The position numbers and the translations under genes were made by a program. Below the pieces are notes generated by a model. That model was given only the letters and a program-made list of their open reading frames with translations, ran no database searches and had not been told where the DNA came from. Positions 8,150 through 16,515 of a stretch of DNA of 64,000 nucleotides are shown piece after piece. The DNA comes from Micromonospora carbonacea (lineage in GTDB: Bacteria; Actinomycetota; Actinomycetes; Mycobacteriales; Micromonosporaceae), in contig NZ_JACHMZ010000001.1 of NCBI RefSeq assembly GCF_014205165.1, forward strand, positions 434,001-498,000. Direction: 5' to 3'. Numbering within the stretch: the stretch's first letter is position 1; the number at the start of each line of letters is the position of its first letter.

Positions 8150-9196
8150 TCACCGGGTGAAGTCCAGCACCACCTTGATGTCGTCGCCGGTGGGGGTGTA
8201 CGCCTCCGCGTACGCCGCCACCGGCACCCGGCGGGTGATCAGCGCGTTCAGCCAGGACTGGTCGGCGCGGGCCAGCGCCGTGGCGGCCAGGTCCCAGTGC
8301 CGCCGGTTGGCGTTGACCGAGCCGAACACCACGTTGTTCTCCAGCACCAGCTCCCGGTTGAGCGCCCCGGCGTCGAAGTCGAGGGTCCGGCCGCCGCTGG
8401 ACACGCCGGTGAGGCAGACGATGCCGGTCGGCCCGGCCTTGCACATCGCGTCGAGCACGACCGCCGGCGCGCCGGTGCACTCCACCACCACGTCCGGCAC
8501 GAGGTCGAGTTCGCTCACCGGCCCCGTGTGGTACGTCGCGCCCAGCGCCCGGACCAGGTCCGGCTTCGGCCCGGTCTCGGCGCGGTCCAGCACGTGCACG
8601 GCGAACCCACGCTGGGTGGCCAGCAGCGCCGCCAACAGGCCGATCGGCCCGGCCCCGGTGACCAGCGCGGTCTGCGGCTGCCACTCGGCGCGGGCCCCGA
8701 TGCGCTCGATGTGGTCCCACGCCTTCGCCACCACGCTGGTCGGCTCCAGCAGCATCCCCACCGGGGCGAGGACGGGGTCCAGCCCGACGGCGAAGCGCGG
8801 CTGCACCCGCCACCGGTCCCGGGCGAAGCCGGGCAACCCCTTGATGCCGTGCTCCGTGTACTCGCCGTTGCGGCACATGTCCCACTCGCCGACCGCGCAG
8901 TTGGCGCAGGGCACCGGGTCCGGGTGCCGGACGATGCCGACCACCAGGTCGCCGGGGTGCAGGATGCCACTCGGGTCCTCCACCACCCGGCCCAGCGACT
9001 CGTGCCCGAGCACCAGGGCAGCCGCGCCGGGCGGGGCCTCGCCGAAGGTGCCCTCGACGATCTCGTGGTCGGTGCCGCAGATCCCCACGGCCAGCGCCTC
9101 GACGAGGATCGCCCCCTCCTCGGCGTGCGGCTCCGGGTAGTCGTCCACCAGGCGCAGCGAGTCGCGGACTCCGGGGTTGACGGTCACGGCGCGCAC
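8150..9196 (-). CDS. Zinc-dependent dehydrogenase, glucose 1-dehydrogenase-like
   Basis: A 348-residue medium-chain dehydrogenase. Catalytic zinc ligands are visible as GICGTDHE (C40) and LGHES (H65-E66). CANCAVGEWDMC gives three structural-zinc-type cysteines. VTGAGPIGLLAALLA is the Rossmann nucleotide-binding loop. The long insert and the ELVLENNVVFGSVNANRRHW segment match the glucose 1-dehydrogenase branch (Glu_dehyd_C), so it likely oxidises an aldose with NAD(P). The exact sugar is not shown. I chose the GTG at 9196 (VRAVTV...) because AAGGA lies 7 bases upstream and family members begin this way. It converges on the DUF2252 gene and diverges from nuoC. Confidence 0.82.
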   Translation of the reverse strand: MRAVTVNPGVRDSLRLVDDYPEPHAEEGAILVEALAVGICGTDHEIVEGTFGEAPPGAAALVLGHESLGRVVEDPSGILHPGDLVVGIVRHPDPVPCANCAVGEWDMCRNGEYTEHGIKGLPGFARDRWRVQPRFAVGLDPVLAPVGMLLEPTSVVAKAWDHIERIGARAEWQPQTALVTGAGPIGLLAALLATQRGFAVHVLDRAETGPKPDLVRALGATYHTGPVSELDLVPDVVVECTGAPAVVLDAMCKAGPTGIVCLTGVSSGGRTLDFDAGALNRELVLENNVVFGSVNANRRHWDLAATALARADQSWLNALITRRVPVAAYAEAYTPTGDDIKVVLDFTR

Positions 9197-9321
9197 GACC
9201 CCATCCTTCACCGCCGGGCGCGCCGCCGCTCGGCGAATCCGGCATCCGGCCCGCCGCCCGCCCGGCAGAACCGGCATCCGGGCCGCCCCGGGTGACCGGC
9301 GTCGGTCATAGGATCAGCGGC

Positions 9322-10005
9322 ATGACTCCCGAAGAGGTCGGCCAGCGACTGGTCGCGCTGCTCGCGCCCGTCGAGGCCACCGCGTCGGTGTCCGGCGGCC
9401 AGGCGTACGCGCGGGCCACCGTCGACGTACCCCCGGCGAGCTGGCGGGACGCGCTGCGCGCGGCCCGCGACGACGCCGACCTGGGCTGCGACTTCTTCGA
9501 CTGGCTCTCCGCCGTCGACCAGCTCGCCGACGGCTGCGAGGTGGTCGCCCACCTGTGGTCGACGGGGCGTCGGCACGGCCTGCTGCTGCGCACCCGGGTG
9601 CCGTGGGACGCGCCCCGGGTGGACTCGGTCGTCGACCTCTACCCCGGCGCGGCCTGGCACGAGCGGGAGACGTTCGAGATGTTCGGCGTCGACTTCCCCG
9701 GGCACGGCGAGCTGCGTCCGCTGCTGCTGCCGCCCGAGTTCGAGGGGCACCCGTTGCGCAAGGAGTTCGTGCTCGCCTCCCGGGTGGCGAAGCCGTGGCC
9801 GGGCGCGAAGGAGCCGGGCGAGTCGACCGCCGCCGGTGGCCGCCGCGCGGTGCGCCCGCCTGGGGTGCCGGCCCCGGGCGAGTGGGGGCCGACGTCGCCA
9901 CCGGCCGCCGGGCCGCCCGCCGGCGCGACGCGGGGCGAGAGCGCGACGCGGGGCGAGAGCGCGACGCGGGGCGACGGCGGCGCGGGCGACGGGGGCGCGG
10001 CCTGA
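9322..10005 (+). CDS. nuoC: NADH-quinone oxidoreductase subunit C (NuoC)
   Basis: A 227-residue protein. The first ~165 residues are the 30-kDa complex I subunit: CDFFDWLSAVDQ, VDSVVDLYPGAAWHERETFEMFGVDFPGH, and LRPLLLPPEFEGHPLRKEF, the canonical NuoC signature. The remaining ~60 residues are a low-complexity tail that contains ATRGES repeated in tandem. NuoC bridges NuoB and NuoD in the peripheral arm; no NuoD gene lies in the window. The ATG at 9322 is preceded at 7 bases by TAGGAT and has no Shine-Dalgarno, a leaderless signature that gives this part of the nuo cluster its own promoter. The stop overlaps the nuoH start. Confidence 0.9.
   Translation: MTPEEVGQRLVALLAPVEATASVSGGQAYARATVDVPPASWRDALRAARDDADLGCDFFDWLSAVDQLADGCEVVAHLWSTGRRHGLLLRTRVPWDAPRVDSVVDLYPGAAWHERETFEMFGVDFPGHGELRPLLLPPEFEGHPLRKEFVLASRVAKPWPGAKEPGESTAAGGRRAVRPPGVPAPGEWGPTSPPAAGPPAGATRGESATRGESATRGDGGAGDGGAA
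9925..9978 (+). repeat. Three tandem 18-bp repeats in the 3' end of nuoC
   Basis: Units at 9925-9942, 9943-9960 and 9961-9978. The first two are identical, and the third differs near its end. Each keeps frame and encodes ATRGES (ATRGDG in the last). Copy number in such a tract can change by slippage without breaking the protein. Confidence 0.85.
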
Positions 10006-10967
10006 TGCCCGACTGGTTGGAGGCCGTGCTGCGGGTGGTCGGCGTGCTGGTCGCCTTCCTCACCCTGCCGCTCGTCGTCGGGCAGGCCGAACACAAGGTG
10101 ATGGCGCACATGCAGGGCCGCCTCGGCCCGATGTACGCGGGCGGCTTCCACGGCTGGGCGCAGCTCGTCGCCGACGGGGTCAAGTTCGTGCAGAAGGAGG
10201 ACGTGACCCCACGGGAGGCGGACCGGGCGGTGTTCCGGCTGGCCCCCGTGGTGGCCCTGGTGCCCTACCTGCTCGCCCTGCTGGTGATCCCGCTCGGGCC
10301 CGGCGACCTGGTGGGCCAGCCGCTGGACATCGGCCTGTTCTTCGTCCTGGCCGTGGTCGGGGTGGGCGTGGTGGCGGTGCTGATGTCGGCGTGGGCGTCC
10401 GCCAACAAGTACAGCCTGCTCGGCGGGCTGCGCGGGGCCGCCCAGCTCCTCGGCTACGAGCTGCCGCTGGTGCTGGCCGCCGCGTCGGTGGCGATGGCGG
10501 CCGGCACGCTGAGCCTGCCCGGCATCGTCGAGGCGTGGCGGCCCTGGTGGCTGCTCTGGCAGGCCCCCGCGATGATCGTCTTCTTCGTGGCCGGCTTGGC
10601 CGAGATCCGGCGGCCCCCGTTCGACATGCCGGTCGCCGACTCGGAGCTGGTCTTCGGCTACCTGACGGAGTACACGGGGCTGCGCTTCGCGTTCTTCCTG
10701 CTCGCCGAGTACGTCGGCATCGTGGTGATCGCCGCGCTGACCACCGTGCTCTTCCTCGGCGGCTGGCAGGGCCCGTTCGCCGACGCCCAGCTCGGCTGGC
10801 TGTGGACGCTGCTGAAGGTCTTCGCCGTCTCGTTCGTGATCATCTGGCTGCGGGTGTCGTACCCCCGGCTGCGCGAGGACCAGCTCCAGCGGCTGTGCTG
10901 GCTGGTGCTGGTGCCGGCATCCCTCGCCCAGCTCGTCCTCACGGCCACCGTCCGCGTCTGGATGTAA
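10005..10967 (+). CDS. nuoH: NADH-quinone oxidoreductase subunit H (NuoH)
   Basis: A 320-residue membrane subunit with about 8 transmembrane segments, which forms part of the quinone cavity and the first proton channel. Signatures are ERK-like GQAEHKVMAHMQGRLGP near the N-terminus, DGVKFVQKEDVTP, RGAAQLLGYELPL, AEIRRPPFDMPVADSELVFGYLTEY, and the acidic loop. The ATG shares bases with the nuoC stop, so it is translationally coupled. A hairpin directly after the stop ends this two-gene transcript, and an inverted protease gene follows. nuoI resumes nearly 4 kb later. A typical quinone-chamber E at AEHKV is retained. Confidence 0.92.
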   Translation: MPDWLEAVLRVVGVLVAFLTLPLVVGQAEHKVMAHMQGRLGPMYAGGFHGWAQLVADGVKFVQKEDVTPREADRAVFRLAPVVALVPYLLALLVIPLGPGDLVGQPLDIGLFFVLAVVGVGVVAVLMSAWASANKYSLLGGLRGAAQLLGYELPLVLAAASVAMAAGTLSLPGIVEAWRPWWLLWQAPAMIVFFVAGLAEIRRPPFDMPVADSELVFGYLTEYTGLRFAFFLLAEYVGIVVIAALTTVLFLGGWQGPFADAQLGWLWTLLKVFAVSFVIIWLRVSYPRLREDQLQRLCWLVLVPASLAQLVLTATVRVWM

Positions 10968-11014
10968 GGAAGGGCCCCCTGTTAACGCATTCTGTTGTAC
11001 AAGGGGCCCTTCCT
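10967..11014. terminator. Bidirectional terminator hairpin between nuoH and the subtilase
   Basis: The 14-base arm 10967-10980 (AGGAAGGGCCCCCT) pairs with 11001-11014 (AAGGGGCCCTTCCT) with one mismatch, around a 20-base loop. It sits between two converging genes and begins inside the nuoH stop codon. The arms start AGGA and end TCCT, so it can act in both directions. I believe similar AGGAAGGGCCCC hairpins recur in Micromonospora genomes, but that is from memory. Confidence 0.75.
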
Positions 11015-11022
11015 AACACTCG

Positions 11023-12285
11023 TTACGGGGCGGCGTAGAGCAGGCGGTTCGGCGAGCCGGGGCCCGGGTCGATCACCACGCCGGTGGTGGCGGCGGCGAT
11101 CAGCGCGCTCTTGGCCTGCGCGAGCGTGGCCGTCGGGAACTGCTGCCGGTAGCGCGCCATCCAGCCCGTGACGTGCGGCGCGGCCATCGAGGTGCCCGAC
11201 CAGCCGGACGCGACGGCCGTGTTCGAGGCGATGCCGGCGGAGGTGATGTTGACGCCGGGGGCGAAGACGTCGACGCAGGTGCCGTAGCTGGAGAACGAGG
11301 CCCGGGTGTCCGTGACGTCGGTCGCGGCGACGGTGACGCCCCGGGACGACCGGGGGCCGTTGGTGCAGGCGTCGGTGTTGAAGTTGTTGGCGATGAAGAC
11401 GGTGTGCACGCCCGAGTCGATCAGGTTCTCGGCCGCGGTGTTGGGGGTGGTGCCGTACCCCTGGAGGCTGAAGTTCGCCACCGACACCGGGTCGTGGTGG
11501 GTGGCGATCCAGTCCATGCCCTCGATCAGGTCCGTCGTCCAGCCGGAGTTGTCGCACTGGAGGACCCGTACGGCCTTGATGGTGACGGACTTGGCCACCC
11601 CGTACGTCGCGCCGCCCACGGTGCCGGCGACGTGCGTGCCGTGGCCGTGGCAGTCGTTGGTGCCGTTGCCGTCGCCGACCGCGTCGTAGACGCCGCTGGC
11701 CCGGCCGCCGAAGTCGACGTGGCTGGCCCGGATGCCCGAGTCGACCACGTAGACGGTGACGCCGGACCCGGTCGACGTGTAGCCGAAGCTGTTGTTCAGC
11801 GGCAGGTAGTGCTGGTCGATGCGGTCCAGCCCCCAGGACGGCGGGTTCGACTGGACGGCCTGCGTCGAGAAGTCGTCGGCGCCGCCGCCGTAGATGCGGC
11901 TGTCCCGTTCGACGTACGCGACGGCGGGGTCGGCCCGCACGGCGGCGAGGGCCGCCGGGGAGAGCTGGGCGGCGTACCCGTCGAGAACCCGGGTGTAGCG
12001 GTTGAGCACGGTGCCGCCGGCGCGCTCGGCGACGGCGGCGGCCCGGCTCGTGCGGGCGGTGCGCGTGGCGCGGTCGGTGCCGGCGGGCGGGTCGGCGAGC
12101 ACCACGATGTACCGGTCCGGCGCGGCCTCCGGTCCGCCCGGACGCAGCGGGGCGGGCGCGGGACGCCCGGGCTCCGCCGCGCCGGGGGCGGCCGACGCGG
12201 GTACGGCGAGGGTGGTGACGAGCGCTCCGGTGATCATGCCGGCCAGCACACCGAGGCGTGCCGTTCTGCGACCTGGCTTCCGCAA
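11023..12285 (-). CDS. Secreted subtilisin-like serine protease (S8 family)
   Basis: A 420-residue exported protease. Signal peptide: RRTARLGVLAGMITG then ALVTTLAVPASA, cleaved near residue 32. Inhibitor-I9 propeptide: DRYIVVLADPP to AVAYVERDSR (about 57-130). Catalytic domain: D182 in VVDSGIRASH, H215 in GHGTHVAG, N301 as oxyanion residue in the unusual FIANNFN (normally AAGN), and S366 in GTSMAAPHVTG. It ends soon after the catalytic domain, with no P-domain or other C-terminal domain. The TTG at 12285 follows GAGGAG at 7 bases, and the longer frame to 12351 would disrupt the signal peptide. Likely a nutrient-scavenging exoprotease. Confidence 0.9.
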   Translation of the reverse strand: MRKPGRRTARLGVLAGMITGALVTTLAVPASAAPGAAEPGRPAPAPLRPGGPEAAPDRYIVVLADPPAGTDRATRTARTSRAAAVAERAGGTVLNRYTRVLDGYAAQLSPAALAAVRADPAVAYVERDSRIYGGGADDFSTQAVQSNPPSWGLDRIDQHYLPLNNSFGYTSTGSGVTVYVVDSGIRASHVDFGGRASGVYDAVGDGNGTNDCHGHGTHVAGTVGGATYGVAKSVTIKAVRVLQCDNSGWTTDLIEGMDWIATHHDPVSVANFSLQGYGTTPNTAAENLIDSGVHTVFIANNFNTDACTNGPRSSRGVTVAATDVTDTRASFSSYGTCVDVFAPGVNITSAGIASNTAVASGWSGTSMAAPHVTGWMARYRQQFPTATLAQAKSALIAAATTGVVIDPGPGSPNRLLYAAP

Positions 12286-12489
12286 GGCTGATCTCCTCAA
12301 CTGTGGACAGCCTGCGCCGAACACCGGCGAAAAGCCGGCGGCGCAGGCCACTCAAGTCGATCAGCCTGAATTGAAGCGAGTGTTAACCAGTGAAGATTAT
12401 CGATTAATTCGAGGTGCTCGTCGGATGCCCCGCAGGTGCCCGCCGCCTGCTCAGCGGGTGCCCTGCGGGTGCGCGGAACGCCCCCGGTC

Positions 12490-13569
12490 TCAGCCCAGCG
12501 GGGTGTGCGCCGGGTCGACCCGCTCGGCGGGCGGCGGGGGCGGCGGCGGGGTGCCGTCGCCGAAGGGTCGGCCGCCGAGGGCCTCCCGGCCGTGCGGGGT
12601 GAGCCAGTTCGCCAGGTCCGGGCCGAGCGGGACGACCCCGGTCGGGTTGATGTCCCGGTGCACCTCGTAGTAGTGCCGCTTGATGTGGTCGAAGTCGATC
12701 GTGTCGCCGAACCCGGGGGTGGTGAACAGGTCCCGGGCGTACGCCCACAGCACCGGCATCTCCGACAGCTTGCTCCGGTTGCACTTGAAGTGGCCGTGGT
12801 AGACCGGGTCGAAGCGGACCAGCGTCGTGAACAGCCGCACGTCGGCCTCGGTGATCGTGTCGCCGACCAGGTACCGCTGCCCCGACAGCCGCTCGGTCAG
12901 CCAGTCGAGCCGGTCGAACAGCCGCCGGTACGCCGTCTCGTACGCCCCCTGGCTGCCGGCGAAGCCGCACCGGTACACGCCGTTGTTGACGTCGGCGAAG
13001 ACCACGGCGTTGACCTCGTCGATCTGGTCGCGCAGCCGGGCCGGGTACAGCTCGGGCGCGCCCTCGCGGTGGTACGCCGTCCACTCCGTCGACAGGTCCA
13101 GGCTCATCTGGGCGTAGTCGTTGGTGACCACCTGCCCCGTCGGCACGTCCACCATCGCCGGCACGGTGATCCCCCGCTCGTAGCCGGGGAACCGCTTGAA
13201 GTACGCCTCCTGGAGGCGCTCGATGCCGAGCACCGGGTCCCGCCCGCCCGGGTCGAGGTCGAACGTCCAGCTCCGGGCGTCGTGGGTCGGCCCGGCCACC
13301 GCCATCGAGAGGACGTCCTCCAGGCCGAGCAGCCGGCGCACGATGATCAGCCGGTTGGCCCAGGGACAGGCGCGGCTGACCGCCAGCCGGTAGCGTCCCG
13401 GCTCCACCGGCCAGCCGTCCCGCCCGTCGGCGGTGATCCGGGTGGCGATGTACCGCTGGTCCCGGGTGAACTCCCCACCGGGCTCCACGTACTTGCCGCC
13501 GGTCGTCGCGCCCGCCTCGTCGCCCACGTCGCCCCCTGCTGTCCGCCTCGCCGTCTCCGTCCGTCCCAT
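12490..13569 (-). CDS. Glutathionyl-hydroquinone reductase-like (Xi-class GST)
   Basis: A 359-residue protein of the Xi-class glutathione transferase family. The N-terminal thioredoxin fold carries the active-site SRACPWANR (C68), followed by VTNDYAQMSLDL and the C-terminal helical domain (RYLVGDTITEADVRLFTTLVRFDPVYHGHFKCN). The family reductively removes glutathione from hydroquinones. Actinobacteria normally make mycothiol rather than glutathione, so the physiological thiol here is probably mycothiol or another donor, which is an inference. The C-terminus has a run of prolines. The start is either ATG 13569 or GTG 13527; the latter has AGGGGG just upstream. It is divergent from the SnoaL-like gene. 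Confidence 0.85.
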   Translation of the reverse strand: MGRTETARRTAGGDVGDEAGATTGGKYVEPGGEFTRDQRYIATRITADGRDGWPVEPGRYRLAVSRACPWANRLIIVRRLLGLEDVLSMAVAGPTHDARSWTFDLDPGGRDPVLGIERLQEAYFKRFPGYERGITVPAMVDVPTGQVVTNDYAQMSLDLSTEWTAYHREGAPELYPARLRDQIDEVNAVVFADVNNGVYRCGFAGSQGAYETAYRRLFDRLDWLTERLSGQRYLVGDTITEADVRLFTTLVRFDPVYHGHFKCNRSKLSEMPVLWAYARDLFTTPGFGDTIDFDHIKRHYYEVHRDINPTGVVPLGPDLANWLTPHGREALGGRPFGDGTPPPPPPPAERVDPAHTPLG

Positions 13570-13710
13570 CTTGACCGATCCGCCGCCCCGGGGCCCGCCG
13601 AGCCCCGATCCCCGCGTCCCGCGCCCGCCGAGCCCCGATCGCCACGCTCCCGGCCCGCCGAGAGCGCCGCACCCCGGCGTACGGGAGGACCGGCTGGCTA
13701 GGCTGCCCCG

Positions 13711-14151
13711 GTGAGCGACAGGGATGCGGCGGCGGTGCCCGACGGGGAGGCGGCGGCCCGGCGCTTCGTCGCCGACGTGTGGAACGCCGGGCGCGAGGAG
13801 TCCGCGTACGAGCTGGTGGCGGCGGGCTGCCCCGGGCTGGGCGGGACGGGCCCGGAGGCGGTCCTGGCGTGGCACCGGGAGCGGCGGGCGGCCTTCCCCG
13901 ACCTGCGCTACAAGCTCGTCGACGTGGTGGCCGCCGCCGACCGGGTGGCGGTGCGCTGGCGGGCCGCCGGCACCCAGGCCGGCCCGTTCGGGCCGGTGCC
14001 GCCCACCGGGCGGGTGGCGAGCTTCTCGGGGGCGACGTTCCTGCGCTTCGACCCGGCGGGGCGGATCGTCGACGTGTGGCACGCCACCGAGCTGTTCCAG
14101 CTCCTCCAGCAGCTCGGCGTCGAGATGCTCCCGCCGCTCACCGGCCCCTGA
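13711..14151 (+). CDS. SnoaL-like (nuclear transport factor 2 fold) protein
   Basis: A 146-residue single-domain protein. RRFVADVWNAG, AWHRERRAAFPDLRYKLVDVVAAADRVAVRWRAAGTQAG and FDPAGRIVDVWHATE match SnoaL-like polyketide cyclases/ester cyclases, the NTF2-like cone fold. The central H and D residues lining the pocket (WH, FPD, DVWHA) are kept. No biosynthetic cluster surrounds it, so it is more likely an orphan small-molecule-binding or isomerase-type protein than a true polyketide cyclase. TAGGCT lies 6 bases upstream of the GTG and no Shine-Dalgarno is seen, suggesting a leaderless message. Confidence 0.75.
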   Translation: MSDRDAAAVPDGEAAARRFVADVWNAGREESAYELVAAGCPGLGGTGPEAVLAWHRERRAAFPDLRYKLVDVVAAADRVAVRWRAAGTQAGPFGPVPPTGRVASFSGATFLRFDPAGRIVDVWHATELFQLLQQLGVEMLPPLTGP

Positions 14152-14232
14152 CGGCCGCCCGGCGACGACCGACGTCGCGGCTGGCGACCCGGCGGCGGGC
14201 GGTGACGTCGCCCGGCCGCGCGGCGGGACCCG

Positions 14233-14808
14233 TCACAGGTGCCGGGGCGTGATCCGGGCGATCGACAGGTTCACCGGGAACGGCTCGCCGGTGTCGACGA
14301 ACTTCGTCCAGCGGCCGGTTTCCGTGTAGACCTCGTCGACCGGGTCGATCCGGTGGGTGTGGACGGCCAGCTCGCCGTCGCCGGTCTCGATCCGCCAGTA
14401 GAACGGGATGCCGGCCTGCGCGTAGAGGGCCGGCTTGAGCACCCGGTCGATCGAGCGGGTGCTCGGGGAGACGACCTCGACGGCCAGCACCACCTCGTGC
14501 GGCGCGTACCGCGACGGCGAGCGCCGGGCGGCCTCCGCCGTGGTGACCAGCACGTCCGGGATGAAGCAGCGGGTCCGGTTGATCCGCACCTCGACGCCCT
14601 GGGTCACGTCGTACTCGTCGGGGCACTCCTCGACGAGGGCCGCCATGAGAAGACCGGCGATGGTCTGGTGGATGCGGGTGGGGGAGGGGGACAAGAGCAA
14701 CACTCCGTCGAGCAGTTCGCGGCGGCGACCGTCCTCGGGCAGCCCGTCGAGGTCGTCGGTCGTCCACCCGCCCTCGGGCGGGAAGTCGCTCTGCAACGCG
14801 GCGGTCAT
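14233..14808 (-). CDS. Uma2 family endonuclease-like protein (DUF820)
   Basis: A 191-residue protein of the Uma2/DUF820 family, which has a restriction-endonuclease-like PD-(D/E)xK fold. Seen here are the [28 protein letters not shown] start, then FIPDVLVTT with the metal-binding D, and [36 protein letters not shown], which contains the E-x-V core and the downstream K. The function of these proteins is unsettled despite the name. The ATG at 14808 has AAGGA upstream. It is inverted between the SnoaL-like gene and nuoI, inside the second block that splits the nuo genes. Confidence 0.82.
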   Translation of the reverse strand: MTAALQSDFPPEGGWTTDDLDGLPEDGRRRELLDGVLLLSPSPTRIHQTIAGLLMAALVEECPDEYDVTQGVEVRINRTRCFIPDVLVTTAEAARRSPSRYAPHEVVLAVEVVSPSTRSIDRVLKPALYAQAGIPFYWRIETGDGELAVHTHRIDPVDEVYTETGRWTKFVDTGEPFPVNLSIARITPRHL

Positions 14809-14912
14809 GGGACAGGTCCTTCCCGGCGTGTCGTTCTCCCCGCCGTCACCGTACCGCGCGAAGGGCCGGGTGGTGGTCGCGCGCGCCGGGGGCACAGGGC
14901 AGGATGGTCGGC

Positions 14913-15557
14913 ATGGGCGAGACGAGTGGGCGGGGCGTGCCCGGCGAGGGGCTGGCGAAGGGGCTGGCGGTCACGCTGCGCACGATGACCCGCCGCTCGA
15001 CCACCCAGCAATACCCGGACGTCGCCCCCGAGCTGCCGCCCCGCTCGCGGGGCGTGATCGCGCTGCTGGCCGAGAACTGCACCGTCTGCATGCTCTGCGC
15101 CCGCGAGTGCCCCGACTGGTGCATCTACATCGACTCGCACAAGGAGGAGGTGGCGGTGCCCGGCGCCGCCCGCCCCCGGCAGCGCAACGTGCTCGACCGG
15201 TTCGACATCGACTTCTCGCTCTGCATGTACTGCGGCATCTGCGTCGAGGTCTGCCCCTTCGACGCGCTCTACTGGTCGCCCGAATTCGAGTACGCCGAGT
15301 ACGACATCCGGGACCTGCTGCACGACAAGGACCACCTCGGCGAGTGGATGGCCACCGTCCCGCCGCCGCCCGCGCACGACCGCAACGGCGAGCCGGCGAA
15401 GGAGGAGGCCACCGCCGCGCGCAAGGCCGCCGCCCCCGCCGGGTCCGCCGCCCGGCCGACTCCCGCCCGGGTACGCCCCGAGCCCGGCCCCGCCGCCCGC
15501 CCGGCCCCCGAGCCCCCGGCGGACGGTTCCCCCACCGACCCGGGTGCCGCCCCGTGA
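14913..15557 (+). CDS. nuoI: NADH-quinone oxidoreductase subunit I (NuoI)
   Basis: A 214-residue protein with two 4Fe-4S motifs: [12 protein letters not shown] (C56, C59, C62, C66) and [16 protein letters not shown] (C104, C107, C110, C114). These hold clusters N6a and N6b, which pass electrons towards NuoB. The C-terminal ~70 residues are a Pro/Ala-rich tail absent from standard NuoI. An alternative ATG at 14904 is possible. I prefer 14913 because CAGGAT lies 7 bases upstream, consistent with a leaderless start. It is the first gene of a six-gene coupled operon, and its TGA overlaps the nuoJ GTG. Confidence 0.92.
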   Translation: MGETSGRGVPGEGLAKGLAVTLRTMTRRSTTQQYPDVAPELPPRSRGVIALLAENCTVCMLCARECPDWCIYIDSHKEEVAVPGAARPRQRNVLDRFDIDFSLCMYCGICVEVCPFDALYWSPEFEYAEYDIRDLLHDKDHLGEWMATVPPPPAHDRNGEPAKEEATAARKAAAPAGSAARPTPARVRPEPGPAARPAPEPPADGSPTDPGAAP

Positions 15558-16126
15558 CCGGAGCGGACGCGCTGCTGCTGGCCCTCGGCGCGGTGGCGGT
15601 CGGCGCGGGGGCGCTGGTGGTGACGACCCGCCACCTGGTCCGCGCCGGCCTCTACCTGGTGGTCTGCCTGGGCGCGCTGGCCGGCGTCTACCTGGTGCTC
15701 GCCGCCGAGCTGGTGGCCTGGGTGCAGGTGCTGATCTACGTGGGCGCCGTGGTGGTCCTACTGCTGTTCGCGGTGATGCTGACCCGCGCCCCGATCGGCG
15801 CGTCCGACGACCTGGACCGGCCGGGCTGGCCGGCGGCCCTGATCGGCGGCGGCGTCGGCCTCGGGCTGGCCGCCCTGCTTGTCGACGCCTACCGCTGGAC
15901 CCGGGTGGACCTGCCCGCGCCGGGCACCGCCGAGCGCCTCGGCGAGCAGGTGTTCCGCACCTGGGTACTGCCGTTCGAGGTGCTGTCGGTGCTGCTGCTG
16001 TCCGCCCTGGTGGGCGCGGTCGTGCTGTCCCGCCCCGACATCGGCCGCCGTCCGGCCGAGGGCACGGACCGGGGCGCAGCGGGCGGCGCGGTAGCCGGCC
16101 AGGACCGCGCGGGAGGCCGCCCGTGA
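15554..16126 (+). CDS. nuoJ: NADH-quinone oxidoreductase subunit J (NuoJ)
   Basis: A 190-residue membrane protein with five hydrophobic segments. [45 protein letters not shown] is the classic NuoJ (ND6) helix 2-3 region with the pi-bulge motif [11 protein letters not shown]. It lies in the membrane arm next to NuoK and NuoA and helps relay protons. The C-terminus has a short charged tail. The GTG overlaps the nuoI stop and its own stop overlaps the nuoK GTG, so expression is tightly coupled. Confidence 0.92.
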   Translation: MTGADALLLALGAVAVGAGALVVTTRHLVRAGLYLVVCLGALAGVYLVLAAELVAWVQVLIYVGAVVVLLLFAVMLTRAPIGASDDLDRPGWPAALIGGGVGLGLAALLVDAYRWTRVDLPAPGTAERLGEQVFRTWVLPFEVLSVLLLSALVGAVVLSRPDIGRRPAEGTDRGAAGGAVAGQDRAGGRP

Positions 16127-16515
16127 GGCCCGTCGTCCCGTACGTCACCGCCGCGCTCCTGTTCGGCCTCGGCACCTACGGCGTGCTGCGCCGCCGCAAC
16201 GCGGTGCTCGTGCTGATGGCGGTGGAGCTGATGCTCAACGCCGTCAACCTGATCCTGGTCATCGCCGACGCGACGGTCCGGGCGGCGCTGCCGCACGCGG
16301 GGCAGGTGTTCGCGCTGTTCGTGATCGTGCTGGCCGCCGCCGAGATCGGCGTGGGGTTGGCCATCGTGCTCCAGCTCTACCGGCTGCGGGCCAGCGTCGC
16401 CGTCGACGAGGTGCCGCTCACCGAGCCGTCACTGACCGGGGTGCCGCTGACCGAGCCGCCGGCCGGTGGGCTGGCCCAGGCGGGCACCCCGACCACCGGC
16501 GAGGTGACCCGGTGA
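16123..16515 (+). CDS. nuoK: NADH-quinone oxidoreductase subunit K (NuoK)
   Basis: A 130-residue membrane subunit with three transmembrane helices. LLFGLGTYGVLRRRNAVLVLMAVELMLNAVNL contains the NuoK (ND4L) signature and the membrane-buried glutamate in MAVELMLNA. A second glutamate in AAAEIGVGLAIV is also kept; both serve the proton pathway. The C-terminal ~35 residues extend beyond normal NuoK and contain the near-repeat PLTEPSLTGVPLTEPP. The start GTG overlaps the nuoJ stop, and the stop overlaps the nuoL start. Confidence 0.92.
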   Translation: MRPVVPYVTAALLFGLGTYGVLRRRNAVLVLMAVELMLNAVNLILVIADATVRAALPHAGQVFALFVIVLAAAEIGVGLAIVLQLYRLRASVAVDEVPLTEPSLTGVPLTEPPAGGLAQAGTPTTGEVTR

